From an uncultured Oscillospiraceae bacterium (GTDB lineage Bacteria; Bacillota; Clostridia; Oscillospirales; Acutalibacteraceae), in NCBI GenBank assembly GCA_948471205.1, contig CAOKRT010000007.1, forward strand, positions 35,195 to 99,194: a stretch of 64,000 bases of DNA, in the 5' to 3' direction. A program made the position numbers and the translations under genes. Shown here in pieces: positions 7,391 to 16,887 of the stretch; the stretch's first letter is position 1, and each line of letters begins with the position of its first letter. The notes beneath the pieces were generated by a model. It searched no databases. It saw only the letters and a list, made by a program, of their open reading frames with translations, and was not told the origin of the DNA.

Positions 7391-10186
7391 TTATTCCCCG
7401 ATTTCAGCAATAACTGCCGCACAATGTTCACAAAGTTCCGGGTGATTTTCATTTTCGCCAACAGATGTTGAGAATTTCCAGCAGCGTTCACACTTTCCGC
7501 CGTCTGCTTTGAAAACAGAAACCGTTAATCCTTCCACATCGCCGGCAAAGGACTGCTGTTCTTTCACAACTTCAACAGATGAGGTAATAAAGATTTCAGG
7601 AAGTTCCGCTTCAACTTCTTTCAGGAAATCATAGAATGCACCGTCTGCACCAAGCACAATTTTTGCTTCCAGTGATTTTCCGATTTTCTTTTCATTTCTT
7701 GCAAGTTCAAGCGCTTTCTGAACATCCACACGCACTGCATGAATCTTTTCCCACTTATCCATAAATGCTTCATCTGTTTCAATAAAATCAGCATTCGGAA
7801 TTTCATTAAACAGCGGAGAATCCGTGTTTCTTGATTTATCATGCGGCATAAACTGCCAGATTTCATCTGCTGTGAAAGCAAGAATCGGTGTTAAAAGCAG
7901 TGTAAGTGCATCAAGAATTTTATAAAGCACTGTCTGCGCCGCACGGCGTGTTTCCGATGCCGGAACAGAAGTATATAATCTGTCTTTCAGAACATCAAAA
8001 TAGAAATTACTCATATCAACAACACAGAAATTATGAATGGAATGTGCCGCTGTGTGATATTCATAAATTTCATATCCCTTGCGTGCCGTTTCAATTACCT
8101 TATCAAGCTTCATAAGCGCATATTTATCAAGCTCTTCCAGCTTATCATTCTCAACCATATCTGTATCAGGGTTGAAATCGTAAAGATTTCCAAGGCAGAA
8201 ACGGGCCGTATTTCTGATTTTTCTGTAATTATCCGAAAGCTGCTTTAAAATTTCCGGGCTGATACGTATATCGGCATGGTAATCGGATGAAGCAACCCAA
8301 AGGCGAAGAATATCTGCACCGTACTGATCAATAATATCCTGCGGATCAATACCGTTTCCGAGTGATTTGGACATTTTTTTGCCCTCTCCGTCAACTGTCC
8401 AGCCGTGCGTTACAATTTCCTTAAACGGTGCACCGCCGCCGCCTGCAACAGATGTGAGAAGCGAAGACTGGAACCAGCCTCTGTACTGATCTGCACCTTC
8501 AAGATAAACATCTGCCGGCACTTTCAGATAATCTCTTTTTTTACATACTGCCGCATGTGATGAACCCGAATCAAACCAAACATCCATAATGTCGGTTTCC
8601 TTATCAAATCCCTTTGCTTCGCCGCAGTGCGGACATTTGAAGCCTTCCGGCAGAAAATATTCTGCGTCATGAGCATACCATGCATCTGAACCTTCTTTTC
8701 CGAAGATTTTTGAAACCTTCATCATAACATCGTTATCAATAATTTCTTTTCCGCATGCTTTGCAATAAACAACCGGAATCGGAACGCCCCATTTTCTTTG
8801 GCGTGAAATACACCAGTCGGCACGTTCTCTTACCATAGACTGCAGTCTGTCCTTACCCCATTCAGGGAACCATTTCACATCTTCGGATGCTTTAACGGCT
8901 GCTTCCTTAAAATCATCAACAGAACAGAACCACTGTGATGTTGCACGGAAAATAACAGGCTTATGACATCTCCAGCAATGCGGATACTGGTGAACAATTT
9001 TCTGAAGTGCAAAAAGATTTCCTGTTTTTTCAAGGTACTGGGCAATCGGCTTGTTTGCTTCTTCTGTTGAAAGACCGGCAAACTGACCAGCCTCCTCTGT
9101 TAAATGACCTGCTGCGTCCACAGGAACAATAACGGGAATTTCGGGATAATTCTTGCATACAACAAAGTCTTCTACACCGTGACCCGGCGCAGTATGAACA
9201 CAGCCGGTACCGCTTTCAAGCGTTACATGGTCGCCGACAATAACAAGCGATGTACGGTCAATAAACGGATGCTGACACTTCATATATTCCAGTTCAGAGC
9301 CCTTGATTATACCGCAAATTTCGTAATCCTCAGTTCCCCTTGCCTCCATAGCGGCAGCAACAAGATCTGTTGCCATAACATAATATTCATTCTGGCTTTT
9401 TACAAGTGAATACTCAAAATCAGGACCAACGCAAATGGCAACATTTGCAGGCAATGTCCATGTGGTTGTTGTCCAAATAACAAAATATGTTTTGGAAAGA
9501 TCTGCACCCATTGCCGTAAGTTTGCCCAAATCATCTGTTACATTGAATTTAACATAAATGGAATGACAAGGATCCTCGCCGTATTCAATTTCTGCCTCTG
9601 CAAGCGCAGTATTACAGTCTGAACACCAGTAAACAGGCTTTAACCCTTTATAGATATAACCCTTAGATGCCATGGAGGCGAAAACTTTAATTTGTTCTTC
9701 TTCAAAATCATTGGTAAGCGTGATATAAGGATTATCCCATTCTCCGATGATTCCAAGACGTTTGAACCCTTCTCGCTGCAAATCTACAAAACCGAGCGCT
9801 GTTTCACGGCAGATTTTACGAAGTTCCAAATCTGAAATATTTGTTTCGGCTGATATGTTTGCCGCTTTTCTTGCCTTAAGTTCGGTAGGAAGCCCGTGTG
9901 TATCCCAGCCCGGTACATAAGGTGACTTAAAACCTGTCATATTCTTATATCTTACAATAAAATCCTTGAGGGTTTTATTAAGCGAATGACCGATATGAAT
10001 CGGTCCGTTTGCATATGGCGGTCCGTCATGAAGCACAAACAGCGGCTTGCCTTCATTTATATCCATAAGCTGCTTATACTGATCATGTTCATACCATTTT
10101 TTAAGAAAATCGGGTTCGCGCTGAGGCAATGCCGCTCTCATCGGGAAATCAGTTTTCATCATGTTTAAAGTATCTTTATAGTCCAT
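7391..10186 (-). CDS. ileS: Isoleucyl-tRNA synthetase
   Basis: Charges tRNA-Ile. The 931-aa class I synthetase shows NGPIHIGHSLNK (HIGH motif, ~60), the CP1 editing domain with TTTTWTLPANVA, KMSKSLGNGIDP (KMSKS motif, ~600), the anticodon-binding domain and a C-terminal zinc finger CERCWKF...CEHC, typical of the bacterial long form. It lies 38 bases after divIVA. No T-box specifier or antiterminator is visible before it, unlike many Firmicute ileS genes, so expression probably follows the cell-division operon upstream. Confidence 0.98.
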   Translation of the reverse strand: MDYKDTLNMMKTDFPMRAALPQREPDFLKKWYEHDQYKQLMDINEGKPLFVLHDGPPYANGPIHIGHSLNKTLKDFIVRYKNMTGFKSPYVPGWDTHGLPTELKARKAANISAETNISDLELRKICRETALGFVDLQREGFKRLGIIGEWDNPYITLTNDFEEEQIKVFASMASKGYIYKGLKPVYWCSDCNTALAEAEIEYGEDPCHSIYVKFNVTDDLGKLTAMGADLSKTYFVIWTTTTWTLPANVAICVGPDFEYSLVKSQNEYYVMATDLVAAAMEARGTEDYEICGIIKGSELEYMKCQHPFIDRTSLVIVGDHVTLESGTGCVHTAPGHGVEDFVVCKNYPEIPVIVPVDAAGHLTEEAGQFAGLSTEEANKPIAQYLEKTGNLFALQKIVHQYPHCWRCHKPVIFRATSQWFCSVDDFKEAAVKASEDVKWFPEWGKDRLQSMVRERADWCISRQRKWGVPIPVVYCKACGKEIIDNDVMMKVSKIFGKEGSDAWYAHDAEYFLPEGFKCPHCGEAKGFDKETDIMDVWFDSGSSHAAVCKKRDYLKVPADVYLEGADQYRGWFQSSLLTSVAGGGGAPFKEIVTHGWTVDGEGKKMSKSLGNGIDPQDIIDQYGADILRLWVASSDYHADIRISPEILKQLSDNYRKIRNTARFCLGNLYDFNPDTDMVENDKLEELDKYALMKLDKVIETARKGYEIYEYHTAAHSIHNFCVVDMSNFYFDVLKDRLYTSVPASETRRAAQTVLYKILDALTLLLTPILAFTADEIWQFMPHDKSRNTDSPLFNEIPNADFIETDEAFMDKWEKIHAVRVDVQKALELARNEKKIGKSLEAKIVLGADGAFYDFLKEVEAELPEIFITSSVEVVKEQQSFAGDVEGLTVSVFKADGGKCERCWKFSTSVGENENHPELCEHCAAVIAEIGE

Positions 10187-10224
10187 TATAGAAAATCTCC
10201 TTCGTGCCGGAAACCGGCATAGAA

Positions 10225-11538
10225 TTAATTATGCTTTTTGTTTTTCTTTTTGAAGAAACCTCTGAATTTCAAATCATCCTCATCCTCGTCATAATCATCC
10301 GGCGGAATAAGACTTATTTTTTCAGTAGTTCTGCCCTCTGCCTTAACATTGAAAAAACTTTCAAACGGAAGTTCCTCATTATATCCCTTTTCCGGCTCGC
10401 CGGCAGGCTCCATTTCCGGTTCTTCGGTAATCTCCGTTACAGGGTGTCCTTCAACAGGTGTAATTTCATCTTTATCAAACGCTTCTATTGCATCGTTTAC
10501 ATCAACATCTATCATAGACGGCACATTGCTCTGTTCTGAAATGTCTTCAATATCCTCTGCATCTTTAACAGCAATAACCGGTGCTTCCTGCGGTGTATTT
10601 TCTTCATCAGCCTCCGGTTCACAAGCAGAATCATCCTCTGCTTCTTCCTCTTCTGCCGCATCCTCCGCTGGCTCCTGTACCTGATCGGTATCCTGTGCTT
10701 TTTCCTCTACCTTTGTATCTTCGGCAGGTTCTTCTTCCTTGACATCCTCTTTTTCAGCAGGGGCATTCTCTGCCTTATCCTCTTTTTCGGTTTCTGCAGA
10801 ACCGGTTATGGATTCAACAAAGTTATCAACATTGTTCAGTTGATTTTCAATATCTGCCATCTTGTCTGCGGCAAGTGCTTTTGCAGCCTCAACAGGTGAT
10901 TCCATCATCTCTTTGAGCTTTGCAAGCTGTGCTTCATATAAAGAAACCAGGCTTGTTTTAAACAATTCCGATTCCTCTTTAAGCTTTGACACAAGCTCTT
11001 CGTGATATTCTTTTTCTTCCTTGGCTTTCACAATAAGCTCTTCGGAAAGGCTCTTGGTCTGCTTAAACATATCCTGAACGGCATTTTTTGCATTGCTTAA
11101 AATGCTGCCGGCTTTCTTTTCTGCTTCCATTGCAATTTCATTTGCGGCAGCGGTTTTTTCCTTTGTAAGATTTGCAACATAATCACGTGCTTCGGAAATA
11201 AGCTTTTCTGCCTCTGCCTTTGCATCCGCAACTGTTTTTTTAGCCTTGCTGTCGCTTTCAGCGGAAAGTTTATCTGCCTTTTCTTTTGCTGTTTTTTCTA
11301 ATTCATTTGCTGCCTTCTGCGCAGAAATGATTGCTTCTTTAATGGAATCTTCTTCTTCCCTGTACTCAACAATTTTGTTTGCAAGAATCTCCATTTTTCT
11401 GTAAAGTTCTTTATTCTCCTGAAAAATAGCTGAATAAGAATCTGCTATTTCATCCAGAAAAGCATTGGTTTCATCAATATCATAACCGTGAGCCGCTGTT
11501 GCAAGCTGCTTTTCTTTAATCTGGTTTGGTGTAATCAT
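10225..11538 (-). CDS. divIVA: DivIVA-domain coiled-coil protein with long acidic tail
   Basis: Residues ~1-60 are the DivIVA membrane-targeting region (ITPNQIKEKQLATAAHGYDIDETNAFLDEI). An Ala/Lys/Glu-rich coiled coil runs to ~215, followed by ~150 residues of acidic, Glu/Asp/Pro-rich probably disordered sequence and a basic C-terminus (FFKKKNKKHN). At 437 aa it is more than twice the length of B. subtilis DivIVA (~164). DivIVA marks negatively curved membrane at poles and septa. The start at 11538 is set by GGAGGGG six bases upstream. It follows sepF after 20 bases, the usual dcw-distal order. Confidence 0.9.
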   Translation of the reverse strand: MITPNQIKEKQLATAAHGYDIDETNAFLDEIADSYSAIFQENKELYRKMEILANKIVEYREEEDSIKEAIISAQKAANELEKTAKEKADKLSAESDSKAKKTVADAKAEAEKLISEARDYVANLTKEKTAAANEIAMEAEKKAGSILSNAKNAVQDMFKQTKSLSEELIVKAKEEKEYHEELVSKLKEESELFKTSLVSLYEAQLAKLKEMMESPVEAAKALAADKMADIENQLNNVDNFVESITGSAETEKEDKAENAPAEKEDVKEEEPAEDTKVEEKAQDTDQVQEPAEDAAEEEEAEDDSACEPEADEENTPQEAPVIAVKDAEDIEDISEQSNVPSMIDVDVNDAIEAFDKDEITPVEGHPVTEITEEPEMEPAGEPEKGYNEELPFESFFNVKAEGRTTEKISLIPPDDYDEDEDDLKFRGFFKKKNKKHN

Positions 11539-11558
11539 ATTCTTCCCCTCCAAAAACA

Positions 11559-12062
11559 TCACATAAACATTCCGTTGTGTTCAAGTTCATCAAGAATGTC
11601 ATCGCCGAGTACATCAACATTATAAGGAGTAATGATATATGTACTGTTTGCAACTCTTTTTATTGAGCCTTCATCCGCATATGCAACACCGCTTAAAAAA
11701 TCAAGCAAACGCCTTGCAATATCACGGTTTGTTGATTCAAGATTCAGCACAACCGTACGTTTTGATTTAAGATTATCCGCTATGCCCGGAGCATCGCTGA
11801 ACTGTTCGGGCTTAACAAGCACTACCTGCACCTGCGCTGTGGTATGAATATTCACAACCTTATCCGAATCTGCACGGAAACGGTGCATTCTTTCTGTTTT
11901 TTCCTCTTTCGGAACCCTTACACTGCGTGTTGTCGGCCTGCTGCTTTGCTTTGACATACGCGGCGGCATATCAAAATCCGAAGAATTATCTTCATAAAAA
12001 TCGTCAAAATCATCTTCGGGTCTTTCCTTAAAAATATCAGCAAACTTATCCATAAAACCCAT
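11559..12062 (-). CDS. sepF: Cell division protein SepF
   Basis: FtsZ membrane anchor and septum organiser. The 167-aa protein has an N-terminal amphipathic segment (GFMDKFADIFKE), an acidic linker (EDDFDDFYEDNSSDF) and the DUF552 fold with VVLVKPEQFSDAPGIADNL, VVLNLEST and DFLSGVAYADEGSIKR at ~75-160. The second ATG (12062) leaves the better spacing to AGGAGG. It sits between yggS and divIVA, the standard Firmicute order. Confidence 0.95.
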   Translation of the reverse strand: MGFMDKFADIFKERPEDDFDDFYEDNSSDFDMPPRMSKQSSRPTTRSVRVPKEEKTERMHRFRADSDKVVNIHTTAQVQVVLVKPEQFSDAPGIADNLKSKRTVVLNLESTNRDIARRLLDFLSGVAYADEGSIKRVANSTYIITPYNVDVLGDDILDELEHNGMFM

Positions 12063-12074
12063 ATCCATATCCTC

Positions 12075-12806
12075 CTAAAAATATTTTCTTGCGCCAAAGA
12101 TTGCAGAACCAACCCTGACTATATTTGAGCCTTCGGCAACAGCGGCTTCGTAATCACCGCTCATTCCCATAGACAGAATATTCATATTTATATTATCTAT
12201 TTTTTTATCTTTAATGTCAATGAAATATTGTCTCATTTCGGCAAAATACCTTCGTGCCTCTTTTTCATTTTCACAGACCGGAGGTATCGTCATCAACCCT
12301 TCAACCTTCAGTCCTTTAAGCCCTGCCATCTCATAAAGCGTTTCCGCAAGTGCTTCGGCATAAACGCCGCTTTTGCTTTCTTCTTTGCCGATATTTACTT
12401 CAACAAGGCATTTCGTTTCTATTCCGCGGGCAGATGAAACCTTTGATATTTCTTTTGCCAGCTTCAGCGAGGACACGGATTCTATCATATCAACCTCGCC
12501 TACAATCTGCCTTACCTTATTGGTTTGCAGATGACCGATAAGATGGCGTTCAACACCGCTGAGGTTAAGAGCATCCCTTTTCCCAAGATATTCCTGCACC
12601 CTGTTTTCACCTATTAGGTCTGCCCCCAGTTCAAGCACTTTATTTATGTAAACAGGTTCAACCGTTTTGGTAACACACATAAGCCGCACATCCTGTTCGT
12701 TTCTGCCGGCCTTTACAGCGCTTTCTTTAATACTTTCCAGCACACGTTTATAATTTTCCTCTGCCGCTTTAAGCCTGTTTTCATCAGGCAAAAACTTTTC
12801 CGTCAT
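12075..12806 (-). CDS. YggS/PLPBP-family pyridoxal phosphate homeostasis protein
   Basis: Single-domain alanine-racemase-like fold-type III PLP protein thought to buffer PLP; no catalytic reaction is firmly known. CVTKTVEPVYI contains the PLP-binding Lys, HLIGHLQTNKVRQIVG and MSGDYEAAVAEGSNIVRVGSAIFG are family hallmarks, and the 243-aa length is usual. The ATG at 12806 is preceded by GGAAGGG; upstream alternative starts lack this. It overlaps the HlyD-like gene by 23 bp and precedes sepF (ylmE-ylmF order). Confidence 0.93.
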   Translation of the reverse strand: MTEKFLPDENRLKAAEENYKRVLESIKESAVKAGRNEQDVRLMCVTKTVEPVYINKVLELGADLIGENRVQEYLGKRDALNLSGVERHLIGHLQTNKVRQIVGEVDMIESVSSLKLAKEISKVSSARGIETKCLVEVNIGKEESKSGVYAEALAETLYEMAGLKGLKVEGLMTIPPVCENEKEARRYFAEMRQYFIDIKDKKIDNINMNILSMGMSGDYEAAVAEGSNIVRVGSAIFGARKYF

Positions 12807-14031
12807 AAACATCCCTTCCGCGAACAATAATTTTATCATAAAGCTTGATTCCGTTTTTAATATCGGGATCATTGTAACTTAAAATAACATATCCGTTACC
12901 TGTATACAAAATTTCAGCTCTGCGCCATTTTGCAATGTTTGATACAAGTGCATAAACACCTTTTTCTCCGTCTTTATCATGAACGGCCCTGCTGTCAACC
13001 TTTATGCCGTTATAGCTTTTCACTCTTATTTCAATATCTTCCAGACGCATTGACAAAATATCTTTATCCATTTCATTGCACGAAAGCAAAAGCAATGTCT
13101 GATCTGCACTAAGCGCAACATCCGCACCTTTCACAACCGTGCATTTAAGCTCTGTATCCGTGGATTTAACAACCACCTGCGTATTATAGCCGTCTCTCAA
13201 TCCGTCAACATCCTCTGCACTTACCACACAGGCAAGATACCACACAAAGCTGCTTATAATCTTGCCGCCGTTTTGGACAGTGCCTTTTGCTTCAACGGCT
13301 GTTTTAAGATATTCGCTGAACGTGTCAACCGTCATATCCTTAACCTTGCTGTAATCAAAAACACCCTCGCATCCGTCGCTGTATCTGGAATAATATCCGG
13401 CCTTTTCAGCTTTTACATAGCCTGTTGGCTTGCAGGATGAAACATCTGCTGCAGAAATCTGATTTTCAATATCTGAAATCACAGAAGAAAAATCAACTGT
13501 TTCTCCCACAAGAAGCGACCTTCTTGTAAAATTGTCGTTTATATCCAGTGCATAAGCATTTGCCCTGTTTAAATCGTTTCTTCCTGCCGAACGAATATAA
13601 CCGTTTACATTGGAAAGGATATTTTTTTCAAGCACTTCTATATCCGTAACACTTCCGACAGCCGTATTCGACATATCAGTATAATATTTATGTTTTTCTT
13701 CCAGTTCCTGAAATTCAGCATATCTTTGGGCATTTTCAGCAGACGGAAACATCATTGCAATTTCACCGCCGGTATGAACTTTTTCACCGTCTGCAGCGGC
13801 AGGAATGGCAATTCCGCTAAGCCCTTCCACAGCTTTTTCATCCCGTATAACCAGCGCTCTTGTTTCAATAATATCATAAACGGTTGCCGCTTCCGCCACC
13901 TGGGTCTGAAGGCGGATATTCAAAACGCTTATACATTCACCTAAAATAATGCCGACTATAATCAGAATGATAACTGCAATAAAAATATTCTGCCGTGATA
14001 ATGCCGAAAGTTTTTTTCTGTTCTTAACCAT
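12784..14031 (-). CDS. HlyD-like membrane-anchored adaptor protein
   Basis: The 415-aa protein has a short basic N-terminus, one membrane helix (about 15-35) and a long extracytoplasmic part with a helical region (EFQELEEKHKYYTDMSN) between two beta-rich lipoyl/barrel-like segments (ALVIRDEKAVEG; GYVKAEKAGYYSRYSDGCEGVFDY). This layout matches HlyD/adaptor-like proteins found beside ylmE-sepF in Clostridia. No partner transporter is adjacent, so an export role is doubtful and function is unknown. The start shares an ATGGTTAA overlap with the miaA stop, implying coupled translation. Confidence 0.75.
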   Translation of the reverse strand: MVKNRKKLSALSRQNIFIAVIILIIVGIILGECISVLNIRLQTQVAEAATVYDIIETRALVIRDEKAVEGLSGIAIPAAADGEKVHTGGEIAMMFPSAENAQRYAEFQELEEKHKYYTDMSNTAVGSVTDIEVLEKNILSNVNGYIRSAGRNDLNRANAYALDINDNFTRRSLLVGETVDFSSVISDIENQISAADVSSCKPTGYVKAEKAGYYSRYSDGCEGVFDYSKVKDMTVDTFSEYLKTAVEAKGTVQNGGKIISSFVWYLACVVSAEDVDGLRDGYNTQVVVKSTDTELKCTVVKGADVALSADQTLLLLSCNEMDKDILSMRLEDIEIRVKSYNGIKVDSRAVHDKDGEKGVYALVSNIAKWRRAEILYTGNGYVILSYNDPDIKNGIKLYDKIIVRGRDVYDGKVFA

Positions 14032-14947
14032 TTTTCAAAAATTCCCTGCTTTTCTCAACTGCACAGGCTGCAATGCCGGAATTCTCTTCATCCGCATACA
14101 GCCACACAGCAGTATTTCTTTTTTTAAACCAAGTAATCTGCCTTTTGGCATAATGCCGTGTTTCTTTTTTTAGCGCTTCCAGCGCCTGTTCAAGGCTGAT
14201 TTCTCCCTCAAAATACGGTCTCAGTTCTTTGTGCCCTATGGCCTGGGCAGATGTTGTGCCTGTATCGGCAAGACATCTTTCAGCTTCCTGCACAAGTCCG
14301 TTTTCTAACATGAAATCAACACGGCGGTTAATTCTTTCATAAAGTGTATTTCTGTTTTTAAAACCGATTACAAAATATAAAACATCATAAGGGCTTTCTT
14401 CTGTTTTTGAATTTTCATTCTGCTGTGTTTTTGTTTTTCCCGAAGAATAATAAATTTCAACAGCCCTTGCAACTCTTGCTTTGTTGTTTTTATGAATTTT
14501 TTCCGCTGCTGCGGGGTCTATCCTTACAAGCTCGGCATACAGCGCATCGGCATCCATTTTCATTAGTCTGTCGCGCAGTTCAAAATCTGTCTGCGCCTGC
14601 GTGAATTTTATATTGTCAACAAAGCTGTCTATAAACAGACCCGTTCCACCGACTATCACGGGCACTTTATTTCTGCCTGTAATATCATCCACTGCTTTTT
14701 TTGCATATTTGCAGAAATCGGAAACAGAATAATTTTCGTTTCTGTCCAAAAACTCCACCAAATGATGCGGCACCTGCGCCCTTTCTTTTTCCGTTGGCGC
14801 GGCGGTTGCAATACCCATATCTTTATATACCTGCATGGAATCCGCAGAAATTATTTCTCCGTTCACAGCCTTTGCTATCTCAATTCCAAGCCCTGTTTTG
14901 CCGCTTGCGGTCGGTCCTGCAACAACAATCAATTTTGTTTTTTTCAT
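14024..14947 (-). CDS. miaA: tRNA dimethylallyltransferase
   Basis: Adds the dimethylallyl group to N6 of A37 in tRNAs reading UNN codons. VVAGPTASGKTGLG is the P-loop at ~6-19, DSMQVYKDMGIATAAPT the substrate loop, and IVGGTGLFIDS and the basic QITWFKKRN tail complete the family pattern; 307 aa is normal. MiaB, which thiomethylates the product, is in the same cluster. The start overlaps the mutL stop by 4 bp (ATGA). Confidence 0.97.
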   Translation of the reverse strand: MKKTKLIVVAGPTASGKTGLGIEIAKAVNGEIISADSMQVYKDMGIATAAPTEKERAQVPHHLVEFLDRNENYSVSDFCKYAKKAVDDITGRNKVPVIVGGTGLFIDSFVDNIKFTQAQTDFELRDRLMKMDADALYAELVRIDPAAAEKIHKNNKARVARAVEIYYSSGKTKTQQNENSKTEESPYDVLYFVIGFKNRNTLYERINRRVDFMLENGLVQEAERCLADTGTTSAQAIGHKELRPYFEGEISLEQALEALKKETRHYAKRQITWFKKRNTAVWLYADEENSGIAACAVEKSREFLKNG

Positions 14948-16857
14948 TGTATTCTTCCAAACTGTTTTTCAAGCTCATAACGTGAAATTTTAATCATAAC
15001 CGGTCTGCCGTGCGGACAATATCTTATTTCAGGCATAGAAAGCAGTTTTTCAACAAACAGTTCCCTTTCCTTTTCAGATGTATAATCCCCGCCTTTTACC
15101 GCACTTCGGCACGCTGTTGAATGAAAAATCCAGTCCATTTTATCCGGTTCAATATCTGTTTTGTTTTCAATAAGCTTATCAGCAATTTCAATAATCAAAT
15201 CGCTTATATCCGCACCGTCAAGCATGGCAGGCGTTTCACGCACAATAACCGTTGTATTTCCGAAATCTTCTACCTGAAAGCCGCATTTTGCAAGAAGCGG
15301 AATATTGTCTGAAATCATGCTGTATTCCTCTGCCGAAAGCCTGACCGCAGTTGGGGAAAGAAGAATCTGTGAATGAATCTGTGTTTGTGCCTTCAGCATT
15401 TCATAATTCATTCTTTCATGTGCCGCATGCTTATCTATATAATAAAGTTCATTTTCTATTTCGGCAATTATGTAAGTTTTAAAAGCTTCTCCAACCACTT
15501 TAAAAACAGGAGCAGCATCTTTTTCATCAACAATAACCGGTTTCGGTGCAATTTCCTCTTCATACGGAATATCCGGTATGCTTTTTTCTTTGGCAGGTAT
15601 TCTGCCGGGCGTTTCCCGCTGCAAATCAAGTTTAAATGAAACCGTTTTGCGCTCAGACACCGCTGTTTCCTGCAACGTTTTATCATTTGCCGTTTTCTGT
15701 ATTTCCTTTTTAGCGGATGCAAGATTCCACTGACTCTGTGCAGCAGATGAAAATTTAAGCTGTGCAGGTTTTTCTTCTTTAACAAAAAAGTCTGTTTTGG
15801 CAGTATCGGATACAGTTTGGTATATTTCCGAAATACTGCCGTCCGGCAGTTTTGCTTCCTTAACCGTATTCTGTGTTTCAACGGCTGTTTTCACACCGTA
15901 ATAAATCAGATTAAAAACAGGCTTTTCATTTGCAAACCGTACTTCAATTTTAGCAGGGTGCACATTAACGTCAACCAGCTTTGCATCCATTTCTATATTG
16001 AGAACACATGCCGGAAATCTGCCTGCCATAATTAAATTCTTATATGCCTGTTCCAAAGCCGCCATAGCCGTTGTGCTTTTCACAAATCTGCCGTTTATGA
16101 AGAAAAACTGCATTGCCCGGCTTTTTCTGGACTGATGCGGTCTGCTGACATAGCCTGACACCCGCATTCCTTCATAAGCATAATCCACATGAACAAGGGT
16201 TTCCGAAAGTTCTGCGCCAAAAACGGAATAAACCGTGCTTTTCAGGTCTCCGTTTCCCGAGGTAATCATTACCTGCCTGCCCTCGCGGATAAAGCGAAAA
16301 GATATACCGGGATTTGACACCGCCATTCTTTCAACAATTCCCTGCACGGCATTTCCTTCCGTTACATCCTTTTTCAGAAATTTCATTCTTGCAGGCACAT
16401 TAAAAAAGATATCCCTTACAACAACGGTTGTTCCCTGCGGACAGCCGGCATCGGAAAAATCAAGTTCTTCGCCTGCTGCCGTTTCATATCTGGTACCGAT
16501 TTCCTCATCTTCTGTTTTTGTAATCAGCTCCACCTTTGCAACTGCGGCAATGGATGCCATTGCCTCGCCCCTGAAACCGAGTGTGATAATGGAATCAAGG
16601 TCTGCACCTGTGGAGATTTTGGAAGTGGCATGTGATATAAACACCTTTTTTACATTTGATTTTGAAATTCCGCAGCCGTCATCGGTAATACGAATATAGG
16701 TTGTGCCGCCGTTTTTAATTTCAACGGTTATGTGTTTCGCTCCGGCATCTATGGAATTTTCAATCATTTCCTTAACAATACTCATCGGGCGTTCAACAAC
16801 CTCGCCTGCGGCGATAAGACTGTACACCTCTTTCGGAAGAATATTGATTTCAGGCAT
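14944..16857 (-). CDS. mutL: DNA mismatch repair protein MutL (endonuclease type)
   Basis: GHKL ATPase N-terminus with EMIENSIDAGAKHI, DDGCGI and GFRGEAMASIAAV, then a transducer domain, a poorly conserved linker (~340-450) and a C-terminal dimerisation domain. DKHAAHERMNYE at the start of that domain fits the D-x-H-A-x2-E-x4-E metal motif of nicking MutL proteins found in bacteria without MutH. The ATG at 16857 has AGAGGTG ahead of it; an upstream GTG is less likely. It lies 30 bases after mutS. Confidence 0.97.
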   Translation of the reverse strand: MPEINILPKEVYSLIAAGEVVERPMSIVKEMIENSIDAGAKHITVEIKNGGTTYIRITDDGCGISKSNVKKVFISHATSKISTGADLDSIITLGFRGEAMASIAAVAKVELITKTEDEEIGTRYETAAGEELDFSDAGCPQGTTVVVRDIFFNVPARMKFLKKDVTEGNAVQGIVERMAVSNPGISFRFIREGRQVMITSGNGDLKSTVYSVFGAELSETLVHVDYAYEGMRVSGYVSRPHQSRKSRAMQFFFINGRFVKSTTAMAALEQAYKNLIMAGRFPACVLNIEMDAKLVDVNVHPAKIEVRFANEKPVFNLIYYGVKTAVETQNTVKEAKLPDGSISEIYQTVSDTAKTDFFVKEEKPAQLKFSSAAQSQWNLASAKKEIQKTANDKTLQETAVSERKTVSFKLDLQRETPGRIPAKEKSIPDIPYEEEIAPKPVIVDEKDAAPVFKVVGEAFKTYIIAEIENELYYIDKHAAHERMNYEMLKAQTQIHSQILLSPTAVRLSAEEYSMISDNIPLLAKCGFQVEDFGNTTVIVRETPAMLDGADISDLIIEIADKLIENKTDIEPDKMDWIFHSTACRSAVKGGDYTSEKERELFVEKLLSMPEIRYCPHGRPVMIKISRYELEKQFGRIQ

Positions 16858-16887
16858 CTGTATCACCTCTTTTCAAATTTAGCCAGC

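Noticed and set aside
10187-10224. T-box or terminator before ileS
   Set aside because: Only a 5-bp GCCGG/CCGGC hairpin (10206-10218) without T-tract is present; the space is far too short for a T-box leader and no antiterminator motif is seen.
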